Source: Promicromonosporaceae bacterium (lineage in GTDB: Bacteria > Actinomycetota > Actinomycetes > Actinomycetales > Cellulomonadaceae). From it: DNA of 64,000 nucleotides. This document shows positions 43,547-53,172 of the stretch, one piece after another; within the stretch, counting starts at the first letter, position 1, and each line of letters opens with the position of its first letter. The position numbers and the translations under genes are program-made. The notes below the pieces were generated by a model, which saw nothing but the letters and a program-made list of their open reading frames with translations, did no database searches and had not been told where the DNA came from. The stretch spans positions 18,756 to 82,755 of the forward strand of contig WRHK01000008.1 of NCBI GenBank assembly GCA_009783295.1. Reading direction: 5' to 3'.

Positions 43547-43555
43547 CGGCCGCTC

Positions 43556-43623
43556 GGCGGTCGAGGCCGGCTCGACCGCCGACGTCGGCCCGACCGCCGA
43601 CTTCGGCGCGACCGCCGGATGTG
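43556..43623. repeat. Hairpin and three 18-base tandem repeats in a convergent gap
   Basis: GGCGGTCGAG (43556-43565) and CTCGACCGCC (43571-43580) form a hairpin, and three imperfect 18-base units follow or overlap at 43570-43587, 43588-43605 and 43606-43623, sharing the core CGACCGCCG. They lie between the RAM gene and trpD, both ending here, and may serve as a two-way terminator. Confidence 0.65.
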
Positions 43624-44706
43624 TCAGGCTGCGGCGGCCTTCCAGCGCTCGAGCGTGGCGGCGGCGCCGCCGTCGTCGACCGAGCGGCGCGCGGCCTCCA
43701 GGCCCGCGGCGAGGCGCTCCACGAGCGTGCCCTCGGCGGTCCCGGGCAGCGTGCCGTCCGCCGCGATGGCCGCGGCGGCGTTGAGCAGCACGGTCTCGCG
43801 CACCGGGCCCTGGTCGGACCCGTCCAGCACGGCGAGCGCAACGCCGGCGTTGTGAGCGGCATCGCCGCCGCGCAGGTCCTCGACCGTGATGCGCCGGAGC
43901 CCGAGGTCCGCGGCGGCGTCGATGTGGCCCTCGACCACGGCGCCATCGCGCACGTCCCAGACGCGCGTGCCGCCGGTCGCGGCGAGCTCGTCGAGCCCGT
44001 CGTCGCCACGGAAGACGAGAGCCGACGTGCCGCGCTCGGCGAACACCCCGGCCATGAGCGGCGCCATGCGGGCGTCCGCGCAGCCGACGGCCGTGGCGCC
44101 CGGCTGGGCGGGGTTGGTGAGCGGCCCCAGGAAGTTGAACGCCGTCGGCACCGCGACCTCCTTGCGGGCCACGCCGGCGTGCCGCATCGACGGGTGGAAC
44201 ACCGTCGCGAAGCAGAACGTGATCCCGGCCTCGGCCGCGATCTCGGCGACGCGGGCCGGCGCGTGGTCGAGCCGGATGCCCAGGGCCTCGAGCACGTCGG
44301 CCGACCCGGAGGCCGACGTCGCCGCCCGGTTTCCGTGCTTGACGACGCGCAGCCCGGTCCCGGCGACGACGATCGCGGCCATGGTGGAGATGTTGACCGT
44401 GTGTGCGCGGTCGCCGCCGGTGCCGACCAGGTCGACCGTGCGGCCCGGCACCTCGATGCGCGTGGCGTGCTCGAGCATCGCGGCGGCGAGCCCGACGAGC
44501 TCGTCGACCGTCTCCCCCTTGGAGCGCAGGCCCATGAGGAACCCGGCCAGGCGCGCCGGCGAGACCACCCCCGACATGACCTCGTCCATGGCCCACCGCG
44601 TCTGCGCGGCGGAGAGGTCCTGACGGGCCACGAGCTGGTTCATGACGAACGGCCACGCCAGCGTGGGGTCGGTCGCGGGTGCGGGGTCGACTGCAGGCTC
44701 GCTCAA
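43624..44706 (-). CDS. trpD: Anthranilate phosphoribosyltransferase
   Basis: A 360-residue enzyme of tryptophan synthesis that joins anthranilate to phosphoribosyl diphosphate. Motifs: [14 protein letters not shown] (PRPP site), [21 protein letters not shown], and the metal-binding GDDGLDE-type segment ([11 protein letters not shown]). TTG at 44706 is used, with AAGGA seven bases upstream. No other trp gene is adjacent, as in M. tuberculosis Rv2192c. A TAGCGT on the minus strand near 44770 may be its -10. Confidence 0.96.
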   Translation of the reverse strand: MSEPAVDPAPATDPTLAWPFVMNQLVARQDLSAAQTRWAMDEVMSGVVSPARLAGFLMGLRSKGETVDELVGLAAAMLEHATRIEVPGRTVDLVGTGGDRAHTVNISTMAAIVVAGTGLRVVKHGNRAATSASGSADVLEALGIRLDHAPARVAEIAAEAGITFCFATVFHPSMRHAGVARKEVAVPTAFNFLGPLTNPAQPGATAVGCADARMAPLMAGVFAERGTSALVFRGDDGLDELAATGGTRVWDVRDGAVVEGHIDAAADLGLRRITVEDLRGGDAAHNAGVALAVLDGSDQGPVRETVLLNAAAAIAADGTLPGTAEGTLVERLAAGLEAARRSVDDGGAAATLERWKAAAA

Positions 44707-44825
44707 CGCTCGTCCTTCTCTCGGTGCCGACCAGGCGGCCGGGCGGGCGCCCGCGCGCGCGGGCAGTAACGAACGCTACCGGGTCGTGCGCCGCGACCGC
44801 CGCACGACTCGTACCGCGGACCTGG

Positions 44826-45236
44826 TCAGGCCCGCGCACCCTCCAGGAGCCCCGCCACGGCGGCCTGCACGCTCACGGCGTCCAGCGGGCGCGGCACCAC
44901 GGCGTCGGCGAGCGACCACGACGCGAGCCAGGCGTCCTCGGCGCGGCCCGTGAGCACGAGGATCGGCGGGCACTCGTACACCTCGTTCTTGAGCTGCCGG
45001 GCCAGGCCCATGCCCCCGGCCTTGTCGGCCTCGCCGTCGAGCACCAGCAGGTCCCAGCCCCCGGCGTCCGCGGCGGTAACGACGGCGGCCGCCGTGGCGG
45101 CCTCGGCCCACTCGATCGCTGGCGCGTGCGCACGCAGCCGCGGCCCGACGGCGAGGCGCACCTGCTCACGCACGGTGCGGTCGTCGCTGTAGAGCAGGAT
45201 GCGCGGACCGTTCGCCAGCGCCTCGGAAGCCGTCAT
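44826..45236 (-). CDS. Receiver-domain-like protein beside the cytochrome oxidase operon
   Basis: A 136-residue protein with a CheY-like fold and no output domain. Asp18/Asp19 and Asp67 (LLVLDGEAD) match the acidic pocket and phosphoacceptor, and Thr96 (LVLTGR) is present, but the conserved Lys before Pro is Arg116 (VVPRPLD). It may be an atypical receiver acting by protein contact. It is divergent from ctaE across a 256-base gap, which suggests a link to respiration or redox control (inference). GGGAGAGG precedes the ATG. Confidence 0.82.
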   Translation of the reverse strand: MTASEALANGPRILLYSDDRTVREQVRLAVGPRLRAHAPAIEWAEAATAAAVVTAADAGGWDLLVLDGEADKAGGMGLARQLKNEVYECPPILVLTGRAEDAWLASWSLADAVVPRPLDAVSVQAAVAGLLEGARA

Positions 45237-45410
45237 GCCGTGTGCCTCTCCCTCGAGCCACCGCACGCGTCGAAAAGCGTCGGCGGCCGTCTGAACCCGC
45301 GTTTTGCTGGCATCGTGGCACAGTCGCGTCACGTCGAGAACCCGGAAAACGTGGTCTTTTCGTGGCACTCTTTCAGCAACCGTCAGCAAGCCAGAGCACT
45401 TCGGCGTAAA

Positions 45411-45428
45411 TCCGCGGAATTCCGCGGA
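45411..45428. promoter_or_regulatory. Perfect 18-base palindrome upstream of ctaE
   Basis: TCCGCGGAATTCCGCGGA is a perfect palindrome made of two tandem TCCGCGGA units, 64 bases before the ctaE GTG. Its size and place upstream of the cytochrome operon promoter fit a dimeric regulator site. Confidence 0.6.
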
Positions 45429-45480
45429 CTTCCGGTCCGAAAGTGCCGCTTGCCATGGCCAGAACTGTGTCCGAGTCCGC

Positions 45481-45486
45481 AATAAT
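45481..45486 (+). promoter_or_regulatory. -10 element of the ctaE-qcrCAB operon (AATAAT)
   Basis: AATAAT is six bases before the GTG at 45493, giving a leaderless transcript. The surrounding 200 bases are less GC-rich than the coding DNA. Confidence 0.55.
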
Positions 45487-45492
45487 GACTCC

Positions 45493-46140
45493 GTGTCCAC
45501 GACCGCTACGGCTGCTGCCCCCACCGCTCACCAGCATGTGAGCGTCAACCGCCCCAACCCGGTGTCGGTCGGGACGATCGTCTGGCTCGCCAGCGAGCTG
45601 ATGTTCTTCGCCGGCCTCTTCGCGATGTACTTCACGGTGCGTTCCGTGATGGACCCCGCGGCCTGGGCTGCCGAGACCGCACACCTCAACGTCAAGTTCG
45701 CCGCCGTGAACACCACGGTGCTGCTGCTCTCCTCGATCACGTGCCAGGCCGGCGTCACCGCGGCCGAGGGCTTCCGGCCCATCCGCACGGGCAAGCTCTG
45801 GCAGGTCACCCGCTGGGGCATGAACGAGTGGATCACCCTGACCTACCTCATGGGTGCCTTCTTCATCGGCGGCCAGATCTTCGAGTACGCCAGCCTCGTC
45901 CACGAGGGCGTGACGATCTCCTCGAGCCCTTACGGCTCGGTCTTCTACCTGACGACGGGCTTCCACGGTCTCCACGTGATCGGCGGTCTCATCGCCTTCC
46001 TCATGCTGCTGGGCCGCTCGTTCTCCGCGAAGCGGTTCGGCCACCACGAGGCCACGACCGGCATCGTCACGTCCTACTACTGGCACTTCGTCGACGTCGT
46101 CTGGATCGCCCTGTTCTGCGTCATCTACCTGCTCCAGTGA
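45493..46140 (+). CDS. ctaE: Cytochrome c oxidase subunit III
   Basis: A 215-residue membrane protein with five predicted helices, matching actinobacterial aa3 oxidase subunit [48 protein letters not shown] and [20 protein letters not shown]. The conserved helix-III Glu/His pattern is present. It belongs to the aa3 terminal oxidase that forms a supercomplex with cytochrome bcc. First gene of the operon with qcrCAB. Confidence 0.97.
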   Translation: MSTTATAAAPTAHQHVSVNRPNPVSVGTIVWLASELMFFAGLFAMYFTVRSVMDPAAWAAETAHLNVKFAAVNTTVLLLSSITCQAGVTAAEGFRPIRTGKLWQVTRWGMNEWITLTYLMGAFFIGGQIFEYASLVHEGVTISSSPYGSVFYLTTGFHGLHVIGGLIAFLMLLGRSFSAKRFGHHEATTGIVTSYYWHFVDVVWIALFCVIYLLQ

Positions 46141-46213
46141 CGGTCGCGGGGGCGCAGGCGCCCCTCCTCGCCGTCCGTACCACCCTCCACAGCCACGAGA
46201 CGAGGTCACTTTC

Positions 46214-46993
46214 GTGAAGGCACTCGCCGCCCGCAGGCACCACCGGGCCGCCCCGGTCGTGCTCCTGCTGCTGGCGCTGCTGGTCACGGGCGGCGTGTAC
46301 GCCGCCTTCGCCCCGAGCCCGGCAGAAGCCGCGACCACCAGCACCTCCGACATCCAGACGGGCAAGGAGCTGTTCCAGGCGAACTGCGCCACCTGCCACG
46401 GCCCCGCTGCGGAGGGAACGGCCAACGCGCCGTCGCTCGTCGGTGTCGGCGCCGCCGCCGTCGACTTCCAGGTGTCGACCGGTCGCATGCCGATGGCGAT
46501 GGACGGCCCGCAGGCCCAGGCCAAGCCGCGTCAGATGAACGAGGCCCAGACGCAGGCGCTCGCCGCCTACGTCGCGTCGCTCGGCGCCGGCCCGGCCATC
46601 CCGACGGACGAGATGGTCGACCCGTCGAAGGGTGACCCGGCGAACGGCATGGCCCTGTTCCGCACGAACTGCGCGATGTGCCACAACGCGGTCGGCGCGG
46701 GCGGTGCCCTCTCGGAGGGCAAGTTCGCCCCGTCGCTCATGCAGACGTCGAACCGCAACATCTACCAGGCCATGCTCACCGGTCCCCAGTCGATGCCGGT
46801 GTTCAACGACGCCAACATCACCCCCGAGGGCAAGCGCGACATCATCGCGTTCCTCGACCAGCAGCACCAGGGCTCGGCCGGCGGTCTCGACCTCGGCAGC
46901 CTCGGCCCGGTCTCTGAGGGTCTGTGGGCATGGGTCGTCGGCCTCGCCATCATGATCGGCGGCGCCATCTGGATCGGAGCGAAGTCCTCGTGA
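46214..46993 (+). CDS. qcrC: Cytochrome bc1 complex diheme cytochrome c subunit
   Basis: A 259-residue protein: N-terminal signal anchor (about 12-35), two c-type heme sites CATCH and CAMCH each in its own cytochrome c domain with distal Met segments (GRMPMAM and SMPVF), and a C-terminal membrane helix (about 232-253). It transfers electrons from the Rieske centre directly to the aa3 oxidase, replacing soluble cytochrome c. GTG start; its stop overlaps qcrA by 4 bases. Confidence 0.98.
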   Translation: MKALAARRHHRAAPVVLLLLALLVTGGVYAAFAPSPAEAATTSTSDIQTGKELFQANCATCHGPAAEGTANAPSLVGVGAAAVDFQVSTGRMPMAMDGPQAQAKPRQMNEAQTQALAAYVASLGAGPAIPTDEMVDPSKGDPANGMALFRTNCAMCHNAVGAGGALSEGKFAPSLMQTSNRNIYQAMLTGPQSMPVFNDANITPEGKRDIIAFLDQQHQGSAGGLDLGSLGPVSEGLWAWVVGLAIMIGGAIWIGAKSS

Positions 46994-48039
46994 GCGAGAA
47001 CCACCCCACGAACCCGTCGACCGAGGTCGGCCACGCGCACGGCGCCGGCGAGCTCGTGCACCCGGAGCGGTTCGCCGACCCGGGCGTGCCCGCGCACAAG
47101 CACCGCCTGACCGACACCGACCCGAAGGCGGCCAAGCGCGCCGAGCGGATCATCATCCTGCTCTTCGGGATCTCCGCCCTCGGCACCATCGGCACGCTGG
47201 TCGCCTACTTCGCCGTGCGCCCCGACGGCACCACGCCGGGCGTCCGCACGTCGACGATCCTGCTCGGCATCGGCCTCGCGGTCTCGCTGCTCGGCATCGG
47301 CTTCGCGGCCATCCACTGGGCCAAGGCCCTCATGTCGAACCATGAGTACATCGACGAGCGCCACCCGATCGAGTCCTCCCCCGAGGTCCGCGAGGTCGCC
47401 GTCGTCGCCCTCCAGCAGGGCGTCGAGGACTCGGGCATCGCCCGTCGCGGCGTCCTCAAGGGCGCGATGGTCGGTGCGCTCGCGCTGTTCCCGCTGACCG
47501 TCGCCGTGCCGCTGATCAGCTCGGTCGGTGGCGACTGGAACGTCAGCAAGTTCCGCCACACGCTGTGGAAGAAGGGCGTGCGCCTCGCGACCGACCCCGA
47601 GGGTCGCCCGCTCAAGGCCGCGGACCTCACCGTCGGCTCGGTCGCGCACATCATCCCGGACGTGCCGGCGAGCTTCCGCCAGTCCGAGGAGTGGATCTCC
47701 GAGAAGGCGAAGGCCATCGTCCTGCTGGTGCGCCTCAACCCCGAGGACATCCGCTCCGAGCAGCGCAAGGGCGCCTCGTACGACGGCATCGTCGCGTACT
47801 CGAAGGTCTGCACGCACGTCGGCTGCCCCGTCGCGCTGTACGAGCAGCAGACGCACCACCTGCTGTGCCCGTGCCACCAGTCGACGTTCGACATCGCCGA
47901 CGGCGCCAAGGTGGTCTTCGGTCCGGCCCGCCGTCCTCTGCCTCAGCTGCCCATCACCGTCGACGACGAGGGGTACCTTGTCGCTGAGGACGATTTCTCC
48001 GAGCCCGTCGGCCCGAGCTACTGGGAGCGCCTGAAGTGA
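46990..48039 (+). CDS. qcrA: Cytochrome bc1 complex Rieske iron-sulfur subunit
   Basis: A 349-residue subunit with three membrane helices (about 57-78, 92-112, 160-180) and a Rieske domain. Cluster ligands are in CTHVGC and CPCHQS. The RRGVLKG stretch before the third helix resembles the Tat signal used for inserting this subunit. Starts at GTG overlapping qcrC (GTGA) and ends overlapping qcrB in the same way. The N-terminal His/Glu-rich extension is typical of actinobacteria. Confidence 0.98.
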   Translation: MSENHPTNPSTEVGHAHGAGELVHPERFADPGVPAHKHRLTDTDPKAAKRAERIIILLFGISALGTIGTLVAYFAVRPDGTTPGVRTSTILLGIGLAVSLLGIGFAAIHWAKALMSNHEYIDERHPIESSPEVREVAVVALQQGVEDSGIARRGVLKGAMVGALALFPLTVAVPLISSVGGDWNVSKFRHTLWKKGVRLATDPEGRPLKAADLTVGSVAHIIPDVPASFRQSEEWISEKAKAIVLLVRLNPEDIRSEQRKGASYDGIVAYSKVCTHVGCPVALYEQQTHHLLCPCHQSTFDIADGAKVVFGPARRPLPQLPITVDDEGYLVAEDDFSEPVGPSYWERLK

Positions 48040-49748
48040 GCACCGCGACCCCTGCCCAGACAAAGAAGAACGCCGAACCGACCACGCCGGCCGGCAAGGC
48101 TGCTGACTACCTCGACCAGCGCACCAGCATCGGCGTCGCTGTCAAGGAGTTCGCGCGCAAGATCTTCCCGGACCACTGGTCCTTCATGCTCGGCGAGATC
48201 GCGCTGTTCTCGTTCGTCGTGCTGCTGATCACCGGCGTGTTCCTCGCGCTGTTCTTCCAGCCCTCGATGGCCCTCGTGACGTGGGAGGGCAAGCTGCCGC
48301 AGCTGCACGGCCAGCTCATGTCCGCCGCGTTCGCCTCCACGCTCGACATCTCGTTCTCGGTGCGCGGCGGCCTGCTGATGCGCCAGATCCACCACTGGTC
48401 GGCCCTGATCTTCATGGCCGCGATCGTGGTGCACATGATGCGTGTGTTCTTCACCGGCGCGTTCCGCAAGCCGCGCGAGCTCAACTGGCTCGTCGGCGCG
48501 ACGCTGATGATCCTCGGCCTGGCGGCCGGCTTCTCCGGCTATTCGCTCCCCGACGACGTGCTCTCCGGAAACGGTCTGCGCATCGCCGACGGCGTCGTCC
48601 TGTCGATCCCGATCATCGGGTCGTACATGTCGTACTTCCTGTTCGGCGGCGAGTTCCCGGGCGAGCACATCATTGCCCGCCTGTTCACGGTGCACATCCT
48701 GCTCGTGCCGGGCCTGATCCTCGCCCTGGTGGGCCTGCACCTGTTCCTCATGGTGCTGCACAAGCACACCCAGTACCCGGGTGGTGGCCGCACCGACAAG
48801 AACGTCGTCGGCTTCCCCGCCTTCCCGGTGTACGTCGCGAAGATGGGTGGCAACTTCTTCTTCATCTTCGGCGTGCTCGCCCTGATGGGCGCCACGATGG
48901 CGATCAACACGGTCTGGAACTACGGCCCGTTCGACCCGTCACCTGTGTCCGCGGGCGCGCAGCCCGACTGGTACATGCTGTTCCTCGAGGGCGCTCTACG
49001 CCTGATGCCAGGCCAAGCCGAGATCGTCACGTGGGGCGGCTATACGTTGTCGCTCAACGTGCTGGTCCCTGCCGTGATCGTGCCAGGCATCCTGTTCACG
49101 TTCCTGCTGGCCTACCCGTTCCTCGAGGCCAAGGTCACGGGCGACCACCGCGAGCACCACGTGCTCGACCGCCCGCGCAACGTCCCGACCCGCACCGGCC
49201 TGGGCGTCGCCTTCCTGACGGCGTTCATCATCCTGGCGCTGGCCGGCTCGAACGACCTCATCGCGACGCACTTCCACCTGTCGATCAACGAGATCACCTG
49301 GATCTTCCGGGTGCTGATCTTCCTCGGCCCGTGGTTCGCATTCTGGGTGACCAAGCGCCTGTGCCTCGGCCTGCAGCGCAAGGACCGCGAGCTCGTGCTC
49401 CACGGCCACGAGTCGGGCCGCATCGTGCGGTTCGCCTCGGGTGAGTACATCGAGGTCCACACCCCGCTCGACGAGCAGGAGCGCTGGCTGCGCGTCAACT
49501 ACGAGGCGCACAAGCCCCTCGAGCTGGCCCCGGCCGCCGACTCGCGCGGCGTCAAGCGCAAGGGCTACTCGACCGAGAAGCGCTGGCACCGCCTGTCGCG
49601 GTTCTTCTTCGAGGACCGCATCGAGCCCGTCACGCCGGCCGAGCTGGCCGCCGCGCACGGTGCTCACGGCCACGAGGCGATCGAGGCTCAGCACGACGAG
49701 CATGCCGCTCTGCCGGCAGGCGCTCAGCGTGCCGACCAGGAGCGCTGA
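48036..49748 (+). CDS. qcrB: Cytochrome bc1 complex cytochrome b subunit
   Basis: A 570-residue subunit with eight or more membrane helices. Heme ligands lie in [21 protein letters not shown] and the helix [27 protein letters not shown]. The quinol site PDWY ([17 protein letters not shown]) corresponds to PEWY and is the region targeted by QcrB inhibitors in mycobacteria. The long C-terminal cytoplasmic tail is His/Ala-rich. Co-translated with qcrA; a terminator follows. Confidence 0.98.
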   Translation: MSTATPAQTKKNAEPTTPAGKAADYLDQRTSIGVAVKEFARKIFPDHWSFMLGEIALFSFVVLLITGVFLALFFQPSMALVTWEGKLPQLHGQLMSAAFASTLDISFSVRGGLLMRQIHHWSALIFMAAIVVHMMRVFFTGAFRKPRELNWLVGATLMILGLAAGFSGYSLPDDVLSGNGLRIADGVVLSIPIIGSYMSYFLFGGEFPGEHIIARLFTVHILLVPGLILALVGLHLFLMVLHKHTQYPGGGRTDKNVVGFPAFPVYVAKMGGNFFFIFGVLALMGATMAINTVWNYGPFDPSPVSAGAQPDWYMLFLEGALRLMPGQAEIVTWGGYTLSLNVLVPAVIVPGILFTFLLAYPFLEAKVTGDHREHHVLDRPRNVPTRTGLGVAFLTAFIILALAGSNDLIATHFHLSINEITWIFRVLIFLGPWFAFWVTKRLCLGLQRKDRELVLHGHESGRIVRFASGEYIEVHTPLDEQERWLRVNYEAHKPLELAPAADSRGVKRKGYSTEKRWHRLSRFFFEDRIEPVTPAELAAAHGAHGHEAIEAQHDEHAALPAGAQRADQER

Positions 49749-49768
49749 ACCCTGACCTGACCCACGTC

Positions 49769-49815
49769 GACGGCCCGTGCCGCTCTCCCCTCGCGGGGGC
49801 GCAGCACGGGTCGTC
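49769..49815 (+). terminator. Terminator after qcrB
   Basis: GACGGCCCGTGC (49769-49780) pairs with GCACGGGTCGTC (49804-49815) with one G-U pair; additional pairing exists in the loop and TCTTTG follows. Confidence 0.65.
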
Positions 49816-49849
49816 GTCTTTGCCCCACCAACGCAACAGGAGGAAGTTG

Positions 49850-50479
49850 ATGGCTGTCTACACGCTCCCCGACCTCGCGTACGACTACGCGGCTCTCGAG
49901 CCCCACATCTCGGGCCGCATCATGGAGCTGCACCACTCCAAGCACCACGCCGCGTACGTCGCGGGCGCCAACACGGCCCTCGAGAAGCTCGCCGAGGCGC
50001 GCGACAAGGGCGACCTCGCCGCGGTGAACCTGCACGAGAAGAACCTTGCGTTCAACCTCGGCGGTCACGTGAACCACTCGGCGTTCTGGACCAACCTCTC
50101 CCCCGAGGGCGGCGGAGAGCCGACCGGCGACATCGCGTCCGCGATCGACGAGAACTTCGGTTCCTTCGAGAAGTTCAAGGCGCACTTCGCAGCAGTCGCC
50201 GCGGGCGTCCAGGGCTCCGGCTGGGCCATCCTCGCCTGGGACTCCATCGGCCAGAAGCTCGTCATCGTGCAGCTCTACGACCAGCAGGGCAACATCGCGC
50301 TCGGCCTCGTGCCGATCGTGCTGCTCGACTGCTGGGAGCACGCCTACTACCTGGACTACCAGAACGTGCGCGCCGACTACGTCAGCGCCTGGTGGAACAT
50401 CGTGAACTGGGCCGACGCCGATGCGCGCCTGGCCCGCGCCAAGACGCAGACGGCCGGCCTGATCGTCCCGTCTCTCTGA
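49850..50479 (+). CDS. sodA: Superoxide dismutase (Mn/Fe family)
   Basis: A 209-residue enzyme that converts superoxide to oxygen and peroxide. Metal ligands: His in [28 protein letters not shown], His in [10 protein letters not shown], and Asp/His in [15 protein letters not shown]. The Gly in NLGGHVNHS, with Gln in YDQQGN, is the pairing more often seen in Mn-type enzymes, so manganese is likely. Strong AGGAGG before ATG 49850 and a perfect terminator suggest high single-gene expression. Confidence 0.97.
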   Translation: MAVYTLPDLAYDYAALEPHISGRIMELHHSKHHAAYVAGANTALEKLAEARDKGDLAAVNLHEKNLAFNLGGHVNHSAFWTNLSPEGGGEPTGDIASAIDENFGSFEKFKAHFAAVAAGVQGSGWAILAWDSIGQKLVIVQLYDQQGNIALGLVPIVLLDCWEHAYYLDYQNVRADYVSAWWNIVNWADADARLARAKTQTAGLIVPSL

Positions 50480-50500
50480 CGCCTCTGTACTGAGCTAGCG

Positions 50501-50537
50501 AGAACGCCCCCTGCCGCTGTGCGGCAGGGGGCGTTCT
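50501..50537 (+). terminator. Terminator after superoxide dismutase
   Basis: A perfect 17-bp stem (50501-50517 with 50521-50537) with a 3-base loop, followed by a short pyrimidine run. Confidence 0.85.
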
Positions 50538-50581
50538 TCTGTCTCCAGGTCCGGCCTCGGCACGGCTCGGGCGGCGCGCGC

Positions 50582-50806
50582 CTACTCCCTGCTCCCCTCC
50601 CACATCGAGTGGGCCGGGTGGGGGTCGTGGCGGGGCCCCGGCTGGGCCTGGGCCGGGTCGTCGGCGGGATGCTCGTAGTGCTCGAACCAGACGTCGCGGT
50701 CGCACGCGTCGCAGACGATCTCGTCGTGCCAGACCCGGCCACGCCGGGCCGTGTACACCAGCCCGTGGCTGGCGCTCGTCTGCTTGTGCGGGCAGTCGTC
50801 GATCAT
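50582..50806 (-). CDS. Small Cys/His-rich protein of unknown function
   Basis: A 74-residue protein with CPHK near the start and CDACDRD (Cys-x2-Cys) near residue 33, plus several His, so zinc binding is possible. The tail is Pro/His-rich. GGAGG lies five bases before ATG 50806, supporting a real gene. No family recognised. It lies between the sod terminator and the ctaF end. Confidence 0.65.
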   Translation of the reverse strand: MIDDCPHKQTSASHGLVYTARRGRVWHDEIVCDACDRDVWFEHYEHPADDPAQAQPGPRHDPHPAHSMWEGSRE

Positions 50807-50946
50807 GGGGCCTCCTTCGCCAGGCAGCCAGTATCCAGGCTTCCGCTCACTCGGGACCGGGCGGTGGCTCTCGCGGCCCTGTCGGTGCAGAGGTGGCCCG
50901 GGTCGGGACGGGTCGAGGAGCCCGCAGACGCCCGCTCAGACAACGA

Positions 50947-50982
50947 CGAGGGGGCCCGCTCCCATCGGAGCGGGCCCCCTCG
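50947..50982. terminator. Two-way hairpin between the small protein gene and ctaF
   Basis: A perfect 16-bp stem (50947-50962 with 50967-50982, 4-base loop). It is placed to end the ctaC-ctaD-ctaF transcript on the minus strand. Confidence 0.75.
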
Positions 50983-51049
50983 TGTCGGTCTCGTGGCTGC
51001 CGAGCCGCAATGCCGCCTCGTGGCAGCGACGCCGCGGCGTAAGGTCGGG

Positions 51050-51451
51050 TCAGTGCGCGTGCTGACCCCGGCTGAACTCGAAGACCCAGCCGACCAGGCC
51101 GACGATCGCGAGCAGGAAAGCCATGTACAGGATCCACCAGCCCACGGCGAGGCCCAGGAAGCCGGTCGCGGCGGCGGCGCCGAGCACCAGCGGCCACCAG
51201 CTCCACGGGGCGTACACGCCCATGTCACCGGCACCGTCGGCGATCTCGCCGTTCTCGTCGTCCTCGGGGCGGGCGTCGATGCGGCGGGCGGTCAGCGCGA
51301 GGTACGCACCGATCATGGCCGTGAGGCCACCGAGCAGCGGCATCCCGAGGAAACCGACCGGCTCGCGCCAGTGCGTCATGAAGCCGTAGACGACGCCGGC
51401 GACGACGAAGAACGGGGCGAGGAGGAGGAAGAGTCTGGTCTCGGTCTTCAC
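51050..51451 (-). CDS. ctaF: Cytochrome c oxidase subunit IV
   Basis: A 133-residue protein with four predicted membrane helices, the length and pattern of the actinobacterial oxidase subunit IV ([15 protein letters not shown] start, [34 protein letters not shown] end). It is a structural subunit of the aa3 oxidase. Its start overlaps the ctaD stop by 4 bases. Confidence 0.93.
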   Translation of the reverse strand: MKTETRLFLLLAPFFVVAGVVYGFMTHWREPVGFLGMPLLGGLTAMIGAYLALTARRIDARPEDDENGEIADGAGDMGVYAPWSWWPLVLGAAAATGFLGLAVGWWILYMAFLLAIVGLVGWVFEFSRGQHAH

Positions 51452-53172
51452 TTGCCGGCCTCCTCGATGGTCGTCGTGGTCGCGCCCGCGTACTGCGGGT
51501 ACAGCTCCGGGTGCTCCATGGCGGCAACCTCGGGGTGGTGCAGGTCGAACGCCGGGGACTCGCTACGGATGCGGGGCAGCGAGGTGAAGTTGTGGCGCGG
51601 CGGCGGGCAGGAGGTCGCCCACTCGAGCGAGCGGCCGTAGCCCCACGGGTCGTCGACGGTCACGAGCGGGGCCTTGCGCCACGTCGTGTACACGTTCCAG
51701 AAGAACGGCAGCAGCGACGCGCCGAGGATGAAGGCGCCCACGGTGGACACCTGGTTCATCCAGGTGAAGCCTTCCTGGGGCATGTAGTCGGCGTAGCGGC
51801 GCGGCATGCCCTTGACGCCCAGCCAGTGCTGGATCAGGAAGGTCATGTGGAAGCCGATGAACAGCATCCAGAAGTGCCACTTGCCGAGGCGCTCGTCGAG
51901 CATGCGGCCCGTCATCTTCGGCCACCAGAAGTAGAAGCCGGCGAACATCGCGAACACCACGGTGCCGAACACCACGTAGTGGAAGTGCGCGACGACGAAG
52001 TACGAGTCGGAGAGCTGGAAGTCCAGCGCCGGGCTCGACAGGATGACGCCGGTCAGGCCGCCGAAGAGGAAGGTGACGAGGAAGCCGATCGACCACAGCA
52101 TCGGCGTCTCGAACGTGAGCTTGCCCCGCCACATCGTGCCGATCCAGTTGAAGAACTTCACACCGGTCGGGACGGCGATGAGCATCGTCATGAACGAGAA
52201 GAACGGCAGCGTGATCGAGCCGGTCACGTACATGTGGTGGGCCCACACGGTCACGGAGAGCGCAGCGATCGAGATCGTCGCGTAGATGAGGCCCTTGTAG
52301 CCGAAGATCGGCTTGCGGCTGAACACCGGGATGACCTCGGAGACGATGCCGAAGAACGGCAGCGCGATGATGTACACCTCGGGGTGACCGAAGAACCAGA
52401 ACAGGTGCTGCCACAGGATGGCGCCACCGTTCGAGGGGTTGAACACCTGCGCGCCGAGGCGGCGGTCGGCGCCGAGCGCGAACAGCGCGGCGGCCAGCGG
52501 CGGGAAGGCCATCAGCACGAGGATGCTGGTGATCAGCGTGTTCCACGTGAAGATCGGCATGCGGAACATGGTCATGCCGGGCGCACGCATCGTGATGATG
52601 GTGGTGATGAAATTGACGGCACCGAGGATTGTGCCGAAACCACCGAGGGCGAGGCCGAAGACCCAGAGGTCACCGCCCAGGCCTGGGCTGAACGTCGTGT
52701 TCGAGAGCGGCGCGTAGGCGAACCATCCGAACGAGGCGGCGCCCTGCGGGGTGAAGAAGCCGGCGCCGGCGATGATGCCGCCGAAGAAGAACAGCCAGAA
52801 CGCGAACATGTTCAGGCGCGGGAAGGCGACGTCAGGGGCGCCGATCTGCAGCGGCATGATGACGTTCGCGAAGCCCGCGAAGAGCGGCGTCGCGAACAGC
52901 AGCAGCATGATCGTGCCGTGCATCGTGAAGAGCTGGTTGTACTGCTCCTTGCTCTGCACCACCTGCAGGCCGGGCTCGAAGAGCTCGGCACGCATGACCA
53001 GGGCCAGGACGCCACCGACGCAGAACCAGATCACCGACATGATCAGGTACATGTAGCCGATCGTCTTGTGGTCGGTCGACGTGATCCACTTGATCACGGT
53101 GCGCCCCAGGTTCTGGCGCCGGGGCGCGAGCCCCGGGATCACCTGGACGCCATGAGATGCGGTGACGGCCAT
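51448..53172 (-). CDS. ctaD: Cytochrome c oxidase subunit I
   Basis: A 574-residue heme-copper oxidase with 12 helices. Ligands: low-spin heme His in [12 protein letters not shown], CuB His and linked Tyr in [13 protein letters not shown], the CuB pair in WAHHMYVTG, and the heme His pair in [16 protein letters not shown]. It reduces oxygen to water and pumps protons. Overlaps ctaC by one base and ctaF by four, forming one transcription unit ctaC-ctaD-ctaF. In M. tuberculosis ctaD is elsewhere, so this grouping differs. Confidence 0.98.
   Translation of the reverse strand: MAVTASHGVQVIPGLAPRRQNLGRTVIKWITSTDHKTIGYMYLIMSVIWFCVGGVLALVMRAELFEPGLQVVQSKEQYNQLFTMHGTIMLLLFATPLFAGFANVIMPLQIGAPDVAFPRLNMFAFWLFFFGGIIAGAGFFTPQGAASFGWFAYAPLSNTTFSPGLGGDLWVFGLALGGFGTILGAVNFITTIITMRAPGMTMFRMPIFTWNTLITSILVLMAFPPLAAALFALGADRRLGAQVFNPSNGGAILWQHLFWFFGHPEVYIIALPFFGIVSEVIPVFSRKPIFGYKGLIYATISIAALSVTVWAHHMYVTGSITLPFFSFMTMLIAVPTGVKFFNWIGTMWRGKLTFETPMLWSIGFLVTFLFGGLTGVILSSPALDFQLSDSYFVVAHFHYVVFGTVVFAMFAGFYFWWPKMTGRMLDERLGKWHFWMLFIGFHMTFLIQHWLGVKGMPRRYADYMPQEGFTWMNQVSTVGAFILGASLLPFFWNVYTTWRKAPLVTVDDPWGYGRSLEWATSCPPPRHNFTSLPRIRSESPAFDLHHPEVAAMEHPELYPQYAGATTTTIEEAGK

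Noticed and set aside
43556..43623. Possible CRISPR-like array
   Set aside because: Units are only 18 bases, contiguous and imperfect, without spacers or cas genes.
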